From the NCBI GenBank assembly GCA_964019415.1, contig OZ025880.1, positions 3,216,813 to 3,280,812 of the forward strand: a stretch of 64,000 nucleotides of DNA, given 5' to 3'. Position numbers and translations under genes: made by a program. This DNA comes from Ianthella basta. Taxonomy: Eukaryota > Porifera > Demospongiae > Verongiida > Ianthellidae. A model generated the notes under the pieces. The model made no database searches. It had not been told where the DNA came from and saw only the letters and a program-made list of their open reading frames with translations. Shown here piece by piece: positions 37,201 through 50,100 of this stretch (positions are counted from its first letter, which is position 1; each line of letters starts with the position of its first letter).

Positions 37201-40200
37201 TGTTCTTTGCCTCTGCCGTCTGGCTAGTTTCGCTGAAGCGTGCTAATACATTAAGATAGGAGACACCATTTTTATTGGGCACATTCCTAAATACACTAGG
37301 ACAGGACATGAGCATGACGTCTGATATTTTTCAACACGGGCAAATTTGCTTGGGTTCACTCTGAAACAGAGCAAGTGGAAGCCATACAAGCGGAGCAAAA
37401 TGTGAATTCAGACACTCCATATAATTGTACTTGTTTGCCTCACTACCACACTACGACAACAGCACACAAGAGTTAACAGCAAATGAACAATAATTACATT
37501 CCTATTGCACAGGTCAGCGTATGCAATGCTACCAGACCCTTGCAAGGGGTCTGGTGAGCAAGACTATGTATATATTTGGTTCATCTGAAATTGTAATACT
37601 CATTTCTCTCCACATTGTTTGTGGCTAACACAGACTGTCTTTGACAATGCTGTTGTGGAAGAACTGGATGCAAACTCAGAAAATTTAATCAATGCATTGA
37701 CAAAAGGTTATAATGTGAGTCTTATTCTGTACATCCTCTTCCTCGATCCATGGTGTGGTGTAGGGTGTTTGTCACTAGAAATGTTGTAAATTGATGATTA
37801 CAGTTACTAGATTCACTGTGTTTACATCCTGTGTCCAAGTTGATGTGTATTTGTGCCTGCTGTGATGGCATAATCATACATATGTTGTGTCTGTTGCTGT
37901 AGGAGCTTGTATCCAATGTGAGGCTCACTGCTGAGAGTATTCCTGGCTTGGAGGTCTCATTCAGTGCTGACTGTGGTGCACTTGCCACTGCTGATGTCAC
38001 TGGCCATGGAGGCTGTACTGGTGTGACTATTGGCAGTGAGGTATGGTGTATTCCTACATGAAGATGTGCCATACATGTAGCTGTGGAGCTGTATACTTGC
38101 TGCCCTACAATCCCTCCAACCTTGGCAGGTCACTATCACAGCTACTGTTTCAGTGACTGAGTGCACAGAAAGACTGATCAATGGCACTAGGTCAGGTTGC
38201 TTGACATTTGCTATAATTCATACTAGTCACAGTATAGTTCACTCTTTACATTCACATTTGAACTGCAGCGGTCCTTTCTATTCTTACAGTTTTAAGATCT
38301 CATCTGCTCTGTTTGGTGAGGTCACTGTGGATGTTCAGGGTGTATGCTCCTGTGACTGTGAAATGGATAGGGTAAGCCTTTACAGCACCGCATGTTCTGA
38401 GACACTACATACTCCCCAAAGTAGAGTGCATGCTGTGGGCAAGTACCTTCCCCTACTGTTGTTCAACAGATGGTGAATAGCTCGTACTGTTCCAACCAAG
38501 GAGACTTTGTCTGTGGTCTCTGTGAATGCGCAGAAGGATGGTTGGTGCTGCATGTTGTGTGCAACTGGTTAAAATAAATGTGGATGAACCCATCATACTG
38601 TGCCTACATGCAGGATTGGTCACCAGTGTGAATGCAATATCATCGACAACTCTGGATCTGTGTCACTCATATGCCCGTATGTTATACTGTGCAATCAATG
38701 CATGAAGTTTTAATTGTATAAATTGGCCATAAAAAGACCCCATCCAAAGTGTTAACATCTACCTATTCTCCTGTAAGCACTGGCCCCAATGGGGACATGT
38801 GTTCAGGTCCTGATGCAGGGGAATGTGTGTGTGGACAGTGCAAGTGTAGACAGAATGTCAACCCACAGGTCAGACTCTTAATACAATTATTTCATAACTG
38901 TACAATTGGCCTCTGTACTACTGTACATGTGTCCAGCACAGCTTAATTCCATTATTCACTGCATCTGATGACCACTTAATATATAAAAGGCATTCAGTAC
39001 AGGTTGCTATTGACGGCATAGCTCTGTAAGTTGTATGCATTAATGTTTACTAACCTTTCACAAGAGACAAGTTTCAAAAGTGAAACAGGCAGTCTTAGTC
39101 AATACTCATGGATAGGGCATCTTGCTGCATGTTAGAGAATAAATGTGAACACAGAATCAAAACGCTTGTTCAGCTAACAAACCTCAGGGGTTGCACTTTT
39201 ACTGTGATGTTCTGACACAGACATTTCTGTTGTGTCTCCTGTGACATGCAGATCCCTGGATCAATGTATTTTGGTGAAATGTGTGAGTGCGATAATTTCG
39301 AGTGTGGCTTGGACACCAGGGCACGTCTCTGCAGTGGTAAGGAGAGCATAACATGACACCTATGAGCAGCTATGGCTACTGTTTTACACTTCATCTTTTG
39401 GCAATGACACTGTACATCTGTGTGTTGGAAGCATGCCTATACTACTTCTCAAGGCATGCATCTATCTAGTGTGTGCAAAATGAACACAGACCCTCAATTA
39501 CTACAGTACTTGGTCATACATACAGGACTGTCCCACTTATGTCTTTCACATGCCTTGCCATTGGAATTCCATTCAGTTGACCCACCCACAGCTATAAAAT
39601 TATATGTGAAAGGCAATCAGCAATTATTAGTATAGTCATGTCTATATTGGAACACTTTGCAATTTTGTGATAAAGTACAATATGATAACAACCGATCGCG
39701 ATGGGGATAGCTGGTTGGTACTACAAAGCACTACCTGTGAATGTACAGATATGAATTCATTCCAATGTTGACCCTGGAAAGCGCAAGAAGATAGCATAGA
39801 GACTCATTGCTATGGGACGTAATGTGGCTAGTAGGTAGTTATTCGAGCACTTGCGTAGCAGAAATTCACTGTACGTACATGTAATTCAGGACATTTCGAC
39901 CACGTAGGCCTTCATCAGCTGATAAAGGCCTATGTGGCCAAACGTCCTGAATTGCAGTGAATTTCTGCTATGCAAGCGCTTGAATAACTACCTACTAGCT
40001 GAAGCGAAAGAAGGTCTGCTACCACTTTAGTACATGGTGTGGGTGTTCTATGGGATAAAGTCAGCCAAAGTAGATAATTATTGCATGCAGTTATATTATT
40101 ATATTTCATCTGGAACAAGCTACTCAACTTCAAACCTGGAATAGTAGCGGGTGTATCATGACAAGGGAGCATAATAACATGTTCATGAAAGAAGTGAAAT

Positions 40201-42936
40201 GTGACAGTTGACAAAATGTACACTCTGTATGTCAGCTATGCCATTTCCCACTCATGTTTAGGAAATGGAGTGTGTGGTTGCAATGGGAACTGCACTTGTA
40301 ATGAAGGATTTTCTGGGGACATCTGTGAATGCAGGCCCAATGAAGTGTGCAGGGACCCTGTAGGGGGAGAGGTGAGTTCATGCTGCATGTGTACAATTAG
40401 TTACGGCACTGCTTTATACTAGTGTAGTCAAAGTTAACTGGCATTCTCCTGTTTGCAGCTTTGCTCCGGAGTTGGCAAGTGTACATGTGGTAGGTGTACA
40501 TGTGATGAAGGCTATAGTGGGATCTACTGTGACTTCTGCACTAATGCAGAGGTACGGAATGACCACTTCAGCTGTGTCTTGTAACACTATTTTACATGCA
40601 CCATAATTCATTTATATATGTCCATGCAATGTAGCTCCTTGAGTTATACACATTTCAAGTGCACCTTTACTTTTAATAGTGGATTGTGCGTATAGGGTGA
40701 TCACTACCTAAAAATATTGATATAATGTTGGTACATAGTTAATGTACTGTGAAATCCTGATACTTGTAAGTAGGCATATTAGATTATAATACTCTGTATA
40801 TCATCAACAAATTTGTCCATGTGTGTGGGCCTGGTAGATTGACATGAATTCCTGAATAAAGGGAGCCTTCACAGTGAACTGGATGGGGCTCAATAGAGTT
40901 AATATTTTGGTGAAATCTGTTGATCTCAACAACAAATCTAATGGATTTGTCATTGAGATCTAATACCCTTCTAGTCAGGCGCCGCGTGACCCCTCCTCAT
41001 GGAAGGGTCAGGTTAAGTCTAATACATTGACTTGTCCAATTATGCCCTGTGGAATGTAATTATTGCGCAACATTAAGGCTCACTTGTGGCCGCAAGTACG
41101 CGCGACGGCTCGCGACACTTACCTGATCTTTCATAATAGCTGTCAAAAAGTGACAGCAATGATTATTGATGTCCCTTCGACCGGCAACACCAGGTTGAAC
41201 ACTGTCGGCGGCACACGTAGCACAGGCTCTTGCCGAAGCCGGTCGGCAAAACAGCGAAAACATTCCTCCCAGAAACGATGCCAGACACGACCTCAAGTTG
41301 CTCTGGCATCATGGTAGAATAACTAAGGCGCTGGATGGCTATCGTTGCAGCGTATAACACTCTCTGGTCCATGCTCTGGTCTGCTGCCATTTGCAGACAC
41401 GCGAGAGATAAATATTTCACACCGTTCCTGCAATCTGATTGGGCACGCAACCATTGTGGTGTGCTGCACAAGTCAATGTATTAGACTTAACCTGACCCTT
41501 CCACGAGGAGGGGTCGCGCGGCGCATGACTAATACCCTTCTAGTTCACTAAAAGTAATACCAGGTTTTGTAACTAGCCACTTATGCAGGAAAACACCATA
41601 CTGCTTGCTGTTAACAAGCCTAACCACTAAATTGTACTCCAATTCCTCCCCACTCATAGATATGTGGCCCAGACCTGTGTAGTCGATACACTAACTGCAC
41701 CACCTGCTTGTATAGAATTGTGGATGGTGTGTTCCAGGAGACAGGGGAGGAGAGCTGTCAGTCCATCTGTGATGCTGTCAATGGCACTGTCATGGCTGAC
41801 GCCATTTCTGGACCTAGTGATCCCCGTCTGGATGGGACCTATACTTGCGCTACTGGTGTGGTGGGTGGGCAATGCAGTGGAATTGCATTCTATGTGAAGC
41901 TCAACAATCGATCTGCAGATATACTGGTAGCCAACTCCCCAGCACGTGAGTGTAGGTAGTAGGTAGTGAAGGTGCATTCTGTACAGATAGCTATAACATG
42001 CAAAGATTTGTAATCATGTGTAGTAGCAGATAGCTGTGTAAATCTGCTTAATGGTCGCCATATAGAACACTCTGTCATTTCCCTTGCAGGTTGTCCTGCT
42101 TCCTCTTTCACCATCCCCGCATGGCAGATTGCAGTCCCCTGTATTGTGGGGCTACTTATCCTGGAGTTGTTCATCATCCTACTTGTGAAAATTATATTAA
42201 TCCTAAAGGTTCAGTCTGTACCTTACAGTGTCATTCACAAGCAAGCTATATATACGTATATATAGTGTACTACACGTTTTCCAATTCTGTCCATAGCGCT
42301 TAGTATCCTTATTCCTTGTGTATACAGGATCGTTGTGAGTATCAAAAGTTCAATAAGGAGGTTAAACAATGTCAATTTAGTCCTGTGAGTGGTATCTTGA
42401 AACTATGTTATCCAATAGACTGGACAAATGAAGTCTGAGTTGCAATTGAACTTGCTGACTAATGCAATCTGTCCCAGAACATAGTCACAACCTGTTATGT
42501 CTACAGCCATTCTAGCAGACTCTCTAATGCTATAGATGTGACTAATGAACACTTGTAACACATCCACTAGCAAGAACCATTTTGAATAAAGACTGCTCTA
42601 CATTAATAGCCATATGTCACTGGTGTGAATTGTAAACAGGTATAGCTGTGCAGTGAATAAAGTTATAGGAAAGTTGTGGAAGATCTACAGGTTTACTGCA
42701 CCTTCCGACATAACCATATTAGTGAGTTGTATAATTGATCATCATTGTGGGAACAGACAAGCAATCCAGTCCACGATGACTCTTGATGAAGATAATCCCT
42801 TACTACCTGTAAGTGATCACCACTCTCACTGTAGCTATCCTCCTACCCTGTGTAGGCTGACAACCCTCTGTATCAGAGTGCTAATCAAGAGTTCCAGAAT
42901 CCTACATTTCAGGAGGAAATTAAGAATAACATTTAG
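31280..42936 (+). CDS. Integrin beta subunit, locus D (complete, 26 exons)
   Basis: Close duplicate of C, predicted 813 aa. Exons: 31280-31343, 32522-32598, 33536-33625, 33847-33910, 34282-34413, 34702-34798, 34876-34969, 35083-35172, 35241-35324, 35400-35495, 35740-35835, 37634-37714, 37903-38040, 38129-38190, 38290-38371, 38470-38540, 38614-38676, 38778-38868, 39252-39336, 40262-40371, 40459-40551, 41660-41945, 42090-42208, 42328-42384, 42770-42808, 42856-42936. Sum 2442 nt. MIDAS DFSES is intact, but the following SMYADL has Ala where all other copies have SM(N/R)DDL, an ADMIDAS position. The metal-site loop is NLDSPESG, the specificity loop CEVAQSC. The tail has DRCEYQKF, NPLL, NPLY and NPTF. 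Introns are enlarged by insertions at 36078-37320, 39828-39998 and 40973-41530. The TM exon is two codons shorter than in C. Same downstream acceptor shift at exon 12 as C. Confidence 0.92.
36078..36402. mobile_element. Foldback element, arms of about 130 bp
   Basis: A long imperfect palindrome from CTAGTGTACAAAAATTCC to its inverse GGAATTTTGCACACTAG, with roughly 50 bp of unpaired centre near 36216-36265. It is inserted inside the MITE of the D intron and has no counterpart in C or A, so it arrived after C and D separated. No ORF of note. Confidence 0.7.
36403..37320. other. Unassigned insert in D intron, partly GC-rich
   Basis: Together with the adjacent foldback this block is absent from C. 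Positions 36790-37030 are rich in CCCCACC runs with a local inverted pair (CCCCACC ... GGTGGGG near 36900-36920). No protein family, RNA gene or clear terminal repeats were recognised. Confidence 0.4.
39828..39998. mobile_element. Palindromic element with hammerhead-like core, D intron
   Basis: Begins CTAGTAGGTAGTTATTCG and ends with the inverse. It is absent from the matching C intron, where AAGCGAAAGAAGG is uninterrupted. In D, AAGCGCAAGAAG before and AAGCGAAAGAAG after look like a target duplication of about 12 bp. The two arms each carry a core resembling the hammerhead ribozyme; the minus-strand arm is the better preserved. Confidence 0.65.
39884..39923 (-). ncRNA. Putative minimal hammerhead ribozyme
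   Basis: On the minus strand the core is CTGATGA (39912-39918), then a stem II of GGCC/GGTC closed by a five-base loop, then GAAA (39894-39897), a two-pair stem III, and the cleavage triplet GTC (39890-39892). Flanking TCAG and CTGA give a short stem I. These are the conserved parts of the type I hammerhead with very short stem III known from Penelope-like elements and retrozymes. The stem III pair is A-U plus a U-G wobble, so monomer activity would be weak. Confidence 0.5.
40973..41530. mobile_element. TIR element in D intron carrying a RecQ-like helicase fragment
   Basis: The ends are 63-bp terminal inverted repeats (40973-41035 and 41468-41530) with three mismatches, starting AGTCA(G/T)GCGCCGCG. 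The flanking AATACCCTTCT is duplicated (40962-40972, 41531-41541), an 11-bp target duplication. The empty site is seen in C near 28141. TIR length and 9-11-bp duplications suit Mutator-like elements. No transposase is present, so it is non-autonomous. Confidence 0.75.
41100..41420 (-). pseudogene. RecQ-type DNA helicase fragment inside the TIR element
   Basis: The minus strand reads MMPEQLEVVSGIVSGRNVF, then AVLPTGFGKSLCY, which is the Q-motif region and Walker A (motif I) of a RecQ-family ATP-dependent helicase. After a frame shift LTAIMKDQV (motif Ia region) follows. The reading frame is broken after SLCYV and no further helicase motifs are present. It looks like a captured host or element gene piece between the inverted repeats. 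Confidence 0.65.
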
Positions 42937-44163
42937 TATGATTGGCATTCAAAGCCTGATGAGCAATAAATTCAAAACACTCTAGTATGTCATTGACATT
43001 GTAGTTGCAATATTATTAAAGATTAACATAAATGATGTTAATGAACCATACTGCAGTTCTACAATAAGAGGATGTTAGACCACCCTTTGGATGCATGGGG
43101 TGGAGTGCCTATAGCAAATCATTATTTGATATCCATGCAGTAATAAGCATGTTAGCAGCAGTGGTGAGTCTGTGTGCTTCCCACAGTTATGATGATTTGT
43201 TTAGTGTAATAGTGTTATAAGCATAAATGCATTCCCATTTAACAGCTATGCTAAACCAATCACCCATCACTGGCTATCATCCCAGTTCACTCCTCTGTGT
43301 ATCAGCTTCTCTCTCATCTTCCTCCATAACCCCTCACTCTGCTGCTTAGCCTTCTTTCACTAACATTCTCGAGAGGCAGTGTTCTATGGTGATGACAGCC
43401 GGTATATGTAACTGTGTGCATAGGTGTGTGAGTGCATCATCCCAATTGCCAGTATATGTAGGTGGAATAGAAATTCACCAGATCCTAAACTGTAGCTGAC
43501 GAGTGGAGAAGGTGGATTGTTGGGAAAGTTACTGAAGAACCGTGTTAGAGTGTGATTGTGAGTACATTACAGCCACATCCTGTCTTCCTTTATAATGGCT
43601 GCAGTAGCTGGTGTTATACTGTCATGCACATATGGAATATTTCATAGCACTTTATCTGCTAAAAGGATAATTGCCAATGAGATGGTCCCGGTGAAAATAC
43701 TTCTTGATGACAAGAGAGTCTCACTTAATGGAGCATACACTAGGCAGTGTGACATTGGCTGTGTGGACTTATATGCATTATTTCATATTGTGTGGCTGGG
43801 GAAAAGCTTAAAATCTGCAGATAAAGTGACTCAGAGAAACTATAGATGCTTTGACTCACCACCATGACATGTCTGAGAGTGGCATGCATACGTATCTTGT
43901 TTATATATGGCACTGTCTCGGGCACTGTGTTACAGCTTATACAGCGGGCCAGACACTCTTTACCGCAGGCCGCACCCAAGTGGGAGTAATTGCATACGTA
44001 CAAAGTGCTCAATTACATTTTCCGGTTGGTGTGTGTGAGGTCAACGAAAGGCGCGATAGAGTCGATAGAGGGCCCGACAGACTGCTGTGCCCCGTGTATA
44101 TATTAGAGAACACGAAGACTGTGTCTGGCAATTATATAACTGAGCTCTCTTCAGCAGTAGATC
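42937..44163 (+). other. D-E spacer
   Basis: AATAAA follows the D stop (near 42965). The sequence matches the B and C 3' flanks to about 43440 and then diverges abruptly, so the extra-tail-exon region is missing. The upstream flank of E does not resemble that of C/D. A 90-codon open frame at 43595-43867 has no recognisable family. Confidence 0.4.
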
Positions 44164-47100
44164 ATGGACAAGACTAAAGAGTTAATTTGTGTCTTCCTGG
44201 TGCTCGGATGTCTCTACTACACTAAAGGTGGGTGCGGAGTGTACGTGCATTGTGACTAGTAGCTAGCGAGTCTCTAGTACAGTGTGTGACTGCTCGTTAC
44301 GGACACCCGTATACCATTATCCACTCTTTGGAAGAGCTTTCCCGCCACTATAGCTAGCCGACGTGCCGGTAAGGAGAATGGATGGGACACCATGGCTGCA
44401 GTGTTTAGTATACGCAGTTGCAATTCAGTGCTTAACTAGCAAACGAGTCGGTGGGAATCGATTCTGCAAACTAGCACAAGCTTGCCTGCGACTGGCTATC
44501 CTGCTCCTGTGCGCACCACGAGGGCGATTTTGACGGCAGAATCTTCAATGATGGTCATTTTAACCCCATATGAGACAACATCCCACGGCATCGCGCCCCT
44601 AATGTCGATTCTAGGCTAGTCTCGTGAGCCAGTATTGCGCGGGGACTTCGCATAGCCACCATAATATAGTCCGCAACCCCGCATACATAGTTAACCTGAT
44701 TTATTGATTTATCATTATCAGTTGTGTCTTGCTCAAGAATCTCGTATCATTGTATTATCAACGCAACTATGAGCCTCTACAATATCATAGTTAACCTGTC
44801 AAGTCAATGTCAGTTCCTTCATAGTTTACTTGGCAGACATGCAGAACAACAGCAACCAACTATATAATATGACTGAAGAGAAGACAGTTGTTGCTATTAG
44901 CGTTGCAGCATTGAAGCAATGGGAACAAACAGATGAAAGCAATAGTACTTCAAAAGGGATGCATCATTGTTATACTAATACCACGAAGGTACCCATGAAC
45001 ACCACCTGTGATAAAATAGCTAAGTTTCTATAACCACAAACTTAGAGACACATGTTCCTGGAGAAAATGAATAACAACGTCAGATCTGAAATACATGGAC
45101 CCAGCCCCCCCCCCCGAGCAGGTCAAGGCAACTGCATCACAAGGTAATGAGCCCCACGCAGGTATGCTATTGCACAACAGTGAGAGGCTTGGCCGGCACC
45201 TCAGCCAAAAGAGGGTTTGACTGTGTGGTTTATCCCATTCCTCTGCAATCATGGAGGCTATATGACAGTGATCAATGGTGGCAATGGGTTCCATACCTCC
45301 AGAGGTCTAAAGCACCGGAGTGGAAAAGGATCCATGCACAAGCTTAATGAAGTAATTAATGATGTAATCTTCACCTGGGTCAGCAAACTGTATTGACTTC
45401 ATCCACTGTAGGTCAGGACTGCTCCTCTTTCACTGACTGTCGCTCCTGCATCCAGTCACCCTTGCAGTGCCAGTGGTGTGCCCAGCCAGTGAGGACTGCA
45501 CTGCTCATTCAATCATGCACTGCAAACTTGTGTTACTCATAATGGCTAGGGTTAAAGCATGTGACCTGTAATGGCTGCCTGTACTCTTAATAAATTGAGC
45601 AATTTAACCATTTCGCTTATGAATTTAAACTGTTTGAATTAGAAGCCCTACAAATGTGCTGGCTGTCCACTGCAAGTTATTTAATACTCACTAATGTAAT
45701 AATTATGAGAACCCTAAAGCGATTAGCATTTGAATACATTAACACTCCTGCCCCACAAAGCCACAACCATGTTATGGGCTATGGCTCATAGTGCAAAGGG
45801 TGATGTATAGATATGAGCATATATGGCATTATGCTTCTACCACATGTACATACATGCCAAGATCTCCCAAACTGGCTATAATAATATTAATGTAAACTTC
45901 AAATTATGCACATGACTGTGCTGTGACAGTCTGTTGCTCATATGCCACTACCTGTGGCTTTTGAAACTATGTATAGCCCTTTACATACATGTTGTCTGAT
46001 GATTTAAGGCTCAGAGAACATAGTTTAGCATGTTATAGTCATTGTGTTGACATGCCTTCCCTTTCAGAATGTCACTGGCCGGTGTACCTCTGCTAATGCT
46101 GACAATCCCAAATGTGAGACTGAGTTTGCTCTGAACCCCATTGGCAGCCAATCTGTCCTAAGGGTACGCTCCACTAGTGCAGCACTAAGCCCATCCAATC
46201 ATGCAGTATTCTCAAACTTGCAATAATTCTTATACATGAATACAATCAGCATCTGTCAGTCCCATGATAATCCTGACTCTTTTGAGGCAATTCATTCTTT
46301 ATAGACACGCTCTCTTCCGCATGCAGACTAGCCCAAATTTCAGTCAGCCTAACCCACCCTCACTCACTCTCACTTGACCATGTACCTTTCTCCTCACACT
46401 TTTAGAATGAACCATTGAGTGATGATATGCAAATAGCCCCACAGGCTGTGTCGCTCAAAGTCAGACCAGGTGAGTCAGAGATACACTATATACTCCTGAC
46501 TGTCACCCATTGTTAAGTACACTGATGTCTTGCCACCTTTCTATACACTTAGTGCCCAACTGCAATGCTTGGATACATGCTGTAGTTGAACCATGCCCAC
46601 TGTTACAAAGTAGCTTATATAAGGTGACGATCAAGGGTGAATTGTCACCACCAAGTCAGTTGGTCCCATGACTAAAACTCCAGTTAGAGCATACATAGGT
46701 CTTGGGTTTAATACCAGGTGGTAGCAGATTTCCCTTCCTTACCCGTTCTGTTCAGATATGACTTCCATTAGATTACTCATCAATGCCTTTAAAAGAGTCC
46801 ATTACATGGCTATAGCAACTACAGCACATTCTTACATGTATACCATCAGCCACCCAGTCTGCCAGGAACTACTGCGTACTTTTTCTTCTCTCCTGCATTA
46901 CATTCATTGTAAATAGGCCAGCCTCAGTCTGTCCCCATCACTGTGAGACCTGCAGCTGTCTTTCCTCTTGATGTGTACTTTCTGATGGACTTCTCCAACT
47001 CCATGAATGATGATCTGACCACACTTCAGTCAATTGCAGGAGACATCGGTATGTGCGTTGAGTTGAAAATACCAAACACTATTGCAACCATCTAGAAGGT

Positions 47101-50100
47101 AATTATATGCAGTAAGAAACTGAGTAGCTAAGCAGTATTTTCAATAACACTAGCCATATAATGAGCTTGGACAGCCTTCATGCAGCCATCCTAAAGTCTC
47201 AGGTTTTTAAGAGTTAACTTTCATTAATTAGCCTTTCTCAGCCCACCTTTATCACTCAACTTTCATCAGTCTGTTCCTCATTAGGCAGTGTTTATCAGTC
47301 AGGATTTATGTAGTAAACTGTGCATGATGTAACCTGTGTGTATGCTCTAGGAATAGTAACTTACCTGTTCTTTATTGAGTGAGTCTTCTTGATTGTACCT
47401 TAAGTTAGACTCACATGTACTTGTACGCATGCGTAATTTTAATTACCTCATGTCTGTACAGTGATTGCCAGGTTTGACTTGTTCCCTGTGCTGGTTGTGT
47501 TTGAATCATTGATTGTTGAACACGTGCAAAGTTATTGTATCATGACTGAAGTCAATAGTACAATGTATCAGCCACTCTTCATCAGTCAGCTGCAACCAAT
47601 TACAAATATTAAGATTCATGAGCACAATGTGCAACAACAAGTGAAATGGTTGTTCCATTCATTCCACAGCATTTTATGTTTAATTATTTTATTCATTACA
47701 ATCGTAACCCCTTCAACCAAAGCCTGGTGTAGATGGGGGGTCTGAAAGGTATTCCTTATAGTACCAGTATATAGCATTGTAAAATATAAAATGCCTTCTG
47801 GAATCACACTGTGTTACATCCTCCTTTGCAGCACATAATATCACTAGCATCACCACCAACTTCACCTTGGGATTTGGAACTTTTGTGGACAAACGAACTT
47901 CACCTTACATTGACGTCAGACCAGATCAGTAAGATTGTAGTGATTGTGAACTGACAAATATGCACATAGACTCAGTAGCTGTTTCACTTCATTTCCTGCC
48001 ACTATAGGCTGATGAAACCTTGTCGAAGAAGTCAAGTGTGTGACCAGTCTTACAGTTACAGACATTATCTGTCTCTAACAAGCAACTCAGTTGCATTCAC
48101 TGTTAGTGAGGCCTTTGCATGTATGATGTTGCAGTCACTTGTAATGTGACTACAGTTCACAGATGTGTGCAGGTCTGGTCAGCAGTAGTTGTTTGTCATT
48201 CATTTTCAGAGTGCTGTGAACAATCTGATTATTTCTGGTAACCTCGATTCACCAGAAGGTGGATTGGATGGATTGCTGCAGGCTGTGGTCTGTCAAGATG
48301 TGAGTTGCCATCGCATGTACATTACATGTGTCCACCCATTTCATAACATGCACACATGCAAAACCAACTCCATGCATCCCACAGATCATTGGTTGGAGAC
48401 CAAACCCTGCTAGACGTCTGCTGGTGTACATGTCAGATGCTGGCTTCCACTTTGGAGGAGATGGCAAAGTTGGTTGCATGGTGCTACAATGGTAGAGACT
48501 GCTAGACACTACTTTGCATTATATATACTTGCTGTGTCTTGTGCACTGCAGATTGGTGGTGCTGTCACTCCACATGATGGTCAGTGCCACCTTCGTAGGG
48601 TAACCAGTGGAGGAAAAACATACTACGAGTATGATGAAGAGGCCTTGAAAATGGTAAGACACTTATTGGCAACCAGGCTCACAATGGACAAACTCTAGGT
48701 ATCAAGAGTCACACCAACTACTTTCATGCCACCTCTAGTCTCCAATCTCCAAGCTCTACACTCTGCTTTTGCTTTTTGAACCCACCCTCGCCCCACCCCA
48801 TGAAGCACTGTACAATAGCAGAAATAGAGGAGGGAAGGCCACACAGGCTAGACAACCCCACTAAATGCGTGTACATTGTTCAATTCACTAAATGTACTGT
48901 GTGTGTGTCAGACTTCCATTGGTAGGAGATTACGTTTACAATACTTTAATTATGCTGATGACTGTCTTAAGCTGACTGTCCATCTTTCTCAAGGAATAAC
49001 CTTGTTTGTGTGGCTATACCTTGCACAGGACTATCCATCAGTTGCAATGATCAAAAGCCTGCTCCTGGAGAAGGGGATCTCCCCAATCTTCTTGACAACC
49101 ATCACATCCTTGTACAATGTAAGAATCTGTTTTGTTACACTATTTTGCTTTCTGCTTACTTGGTTTCCCCCATGGCATCCATTGCTATTCATACACTGTT
49201 CACACATACAGCCACTGAGAACTGTCCTTGACAACGCTGTTGTGGAACGGCTGGATAGCGACTCGCAAAATTTGATTAATGCATTGACAGAGGGCTACAC
49301 TGTGAGTCCACATGCTTACATCACCCTTCATCCATAGTGCAGTGTATGTACTTGCTGTATGTGCACCTCAGCCATTGGTCTAATGTGCACATGATTGCCT
49401 GTATCTACGACTACTGTGACTTCAAATTCAGCTACCATTATGCTCGCGTTGTGTCTGTTGCTGTAGGAGCTAGTATCCCATGTGAGGCTCACTGCTGAGA
49501 GTGTTCCTGGTTTGGAGGTCTCCTTCAGTGCTGACTGTGGCAGTACTGCTATTCCAGATTTGGCTGGAGGCTGTACTGGAGTGACTATTGGTAGTGAGGT
49601 CAGATAAACTTAGTGAGGGCTTCAGATAGCTACACTGCCCAATATGCTTAACACACCATGAACCTCATCTAAATCTGCAGGTTACTATCACAGCCACTGT
49701 TTCAGTGACTGAGTGCACAGAAAGACTGATCAATGGCACTAGGTCGGGCATGGCCAACTACTCTGCAGTGAATAAAACTGACTGAAGTACACAATATCAG
49801 TAGTGCACTTTGCATTTTGCTTTGCTTTCACATTCACTTGCAGTTTTAGGATCTCATCTGCTCTGTTTGGTGATGTCACTGTTGATGTTCAGGGTGTGTG
49901 CGCCTGTGACTGTGAAATGGATAGGGTAAGCCTTTACAGCAACCAATACACATGGTGCTTAAATAATGTCTAAGTAATCTCGTTATAACATTTCACCACA
50001 TTTATTCAACAGATGGTGAATAACTCCTTCTGTTCCAACCAAGGAGACCTTGTGTGTGGTCTCTGTGACTGTGCAGAAGGAAGGTTAGTTCTGTAGCATG

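Noticed and set aside
43595..43867. 90-codon open frame starting MAAVAGVILSC upstream of E
   Set aside because: No recognisable domain, no supporting splice or paralogous copy. It lies in the divergent E promoter side and could be chance.
44830..45033. 67-codon open frame in E intron 1
   Set aside because: Low complexity Asn/Thr-rich, no family resemblance, lies between two well-placed integrin exons.
45101..45116. Run of C residues in E intron 1
   Set aside because: Simple homopolymer; could be sequencing or slippage, with no context suggesting function.
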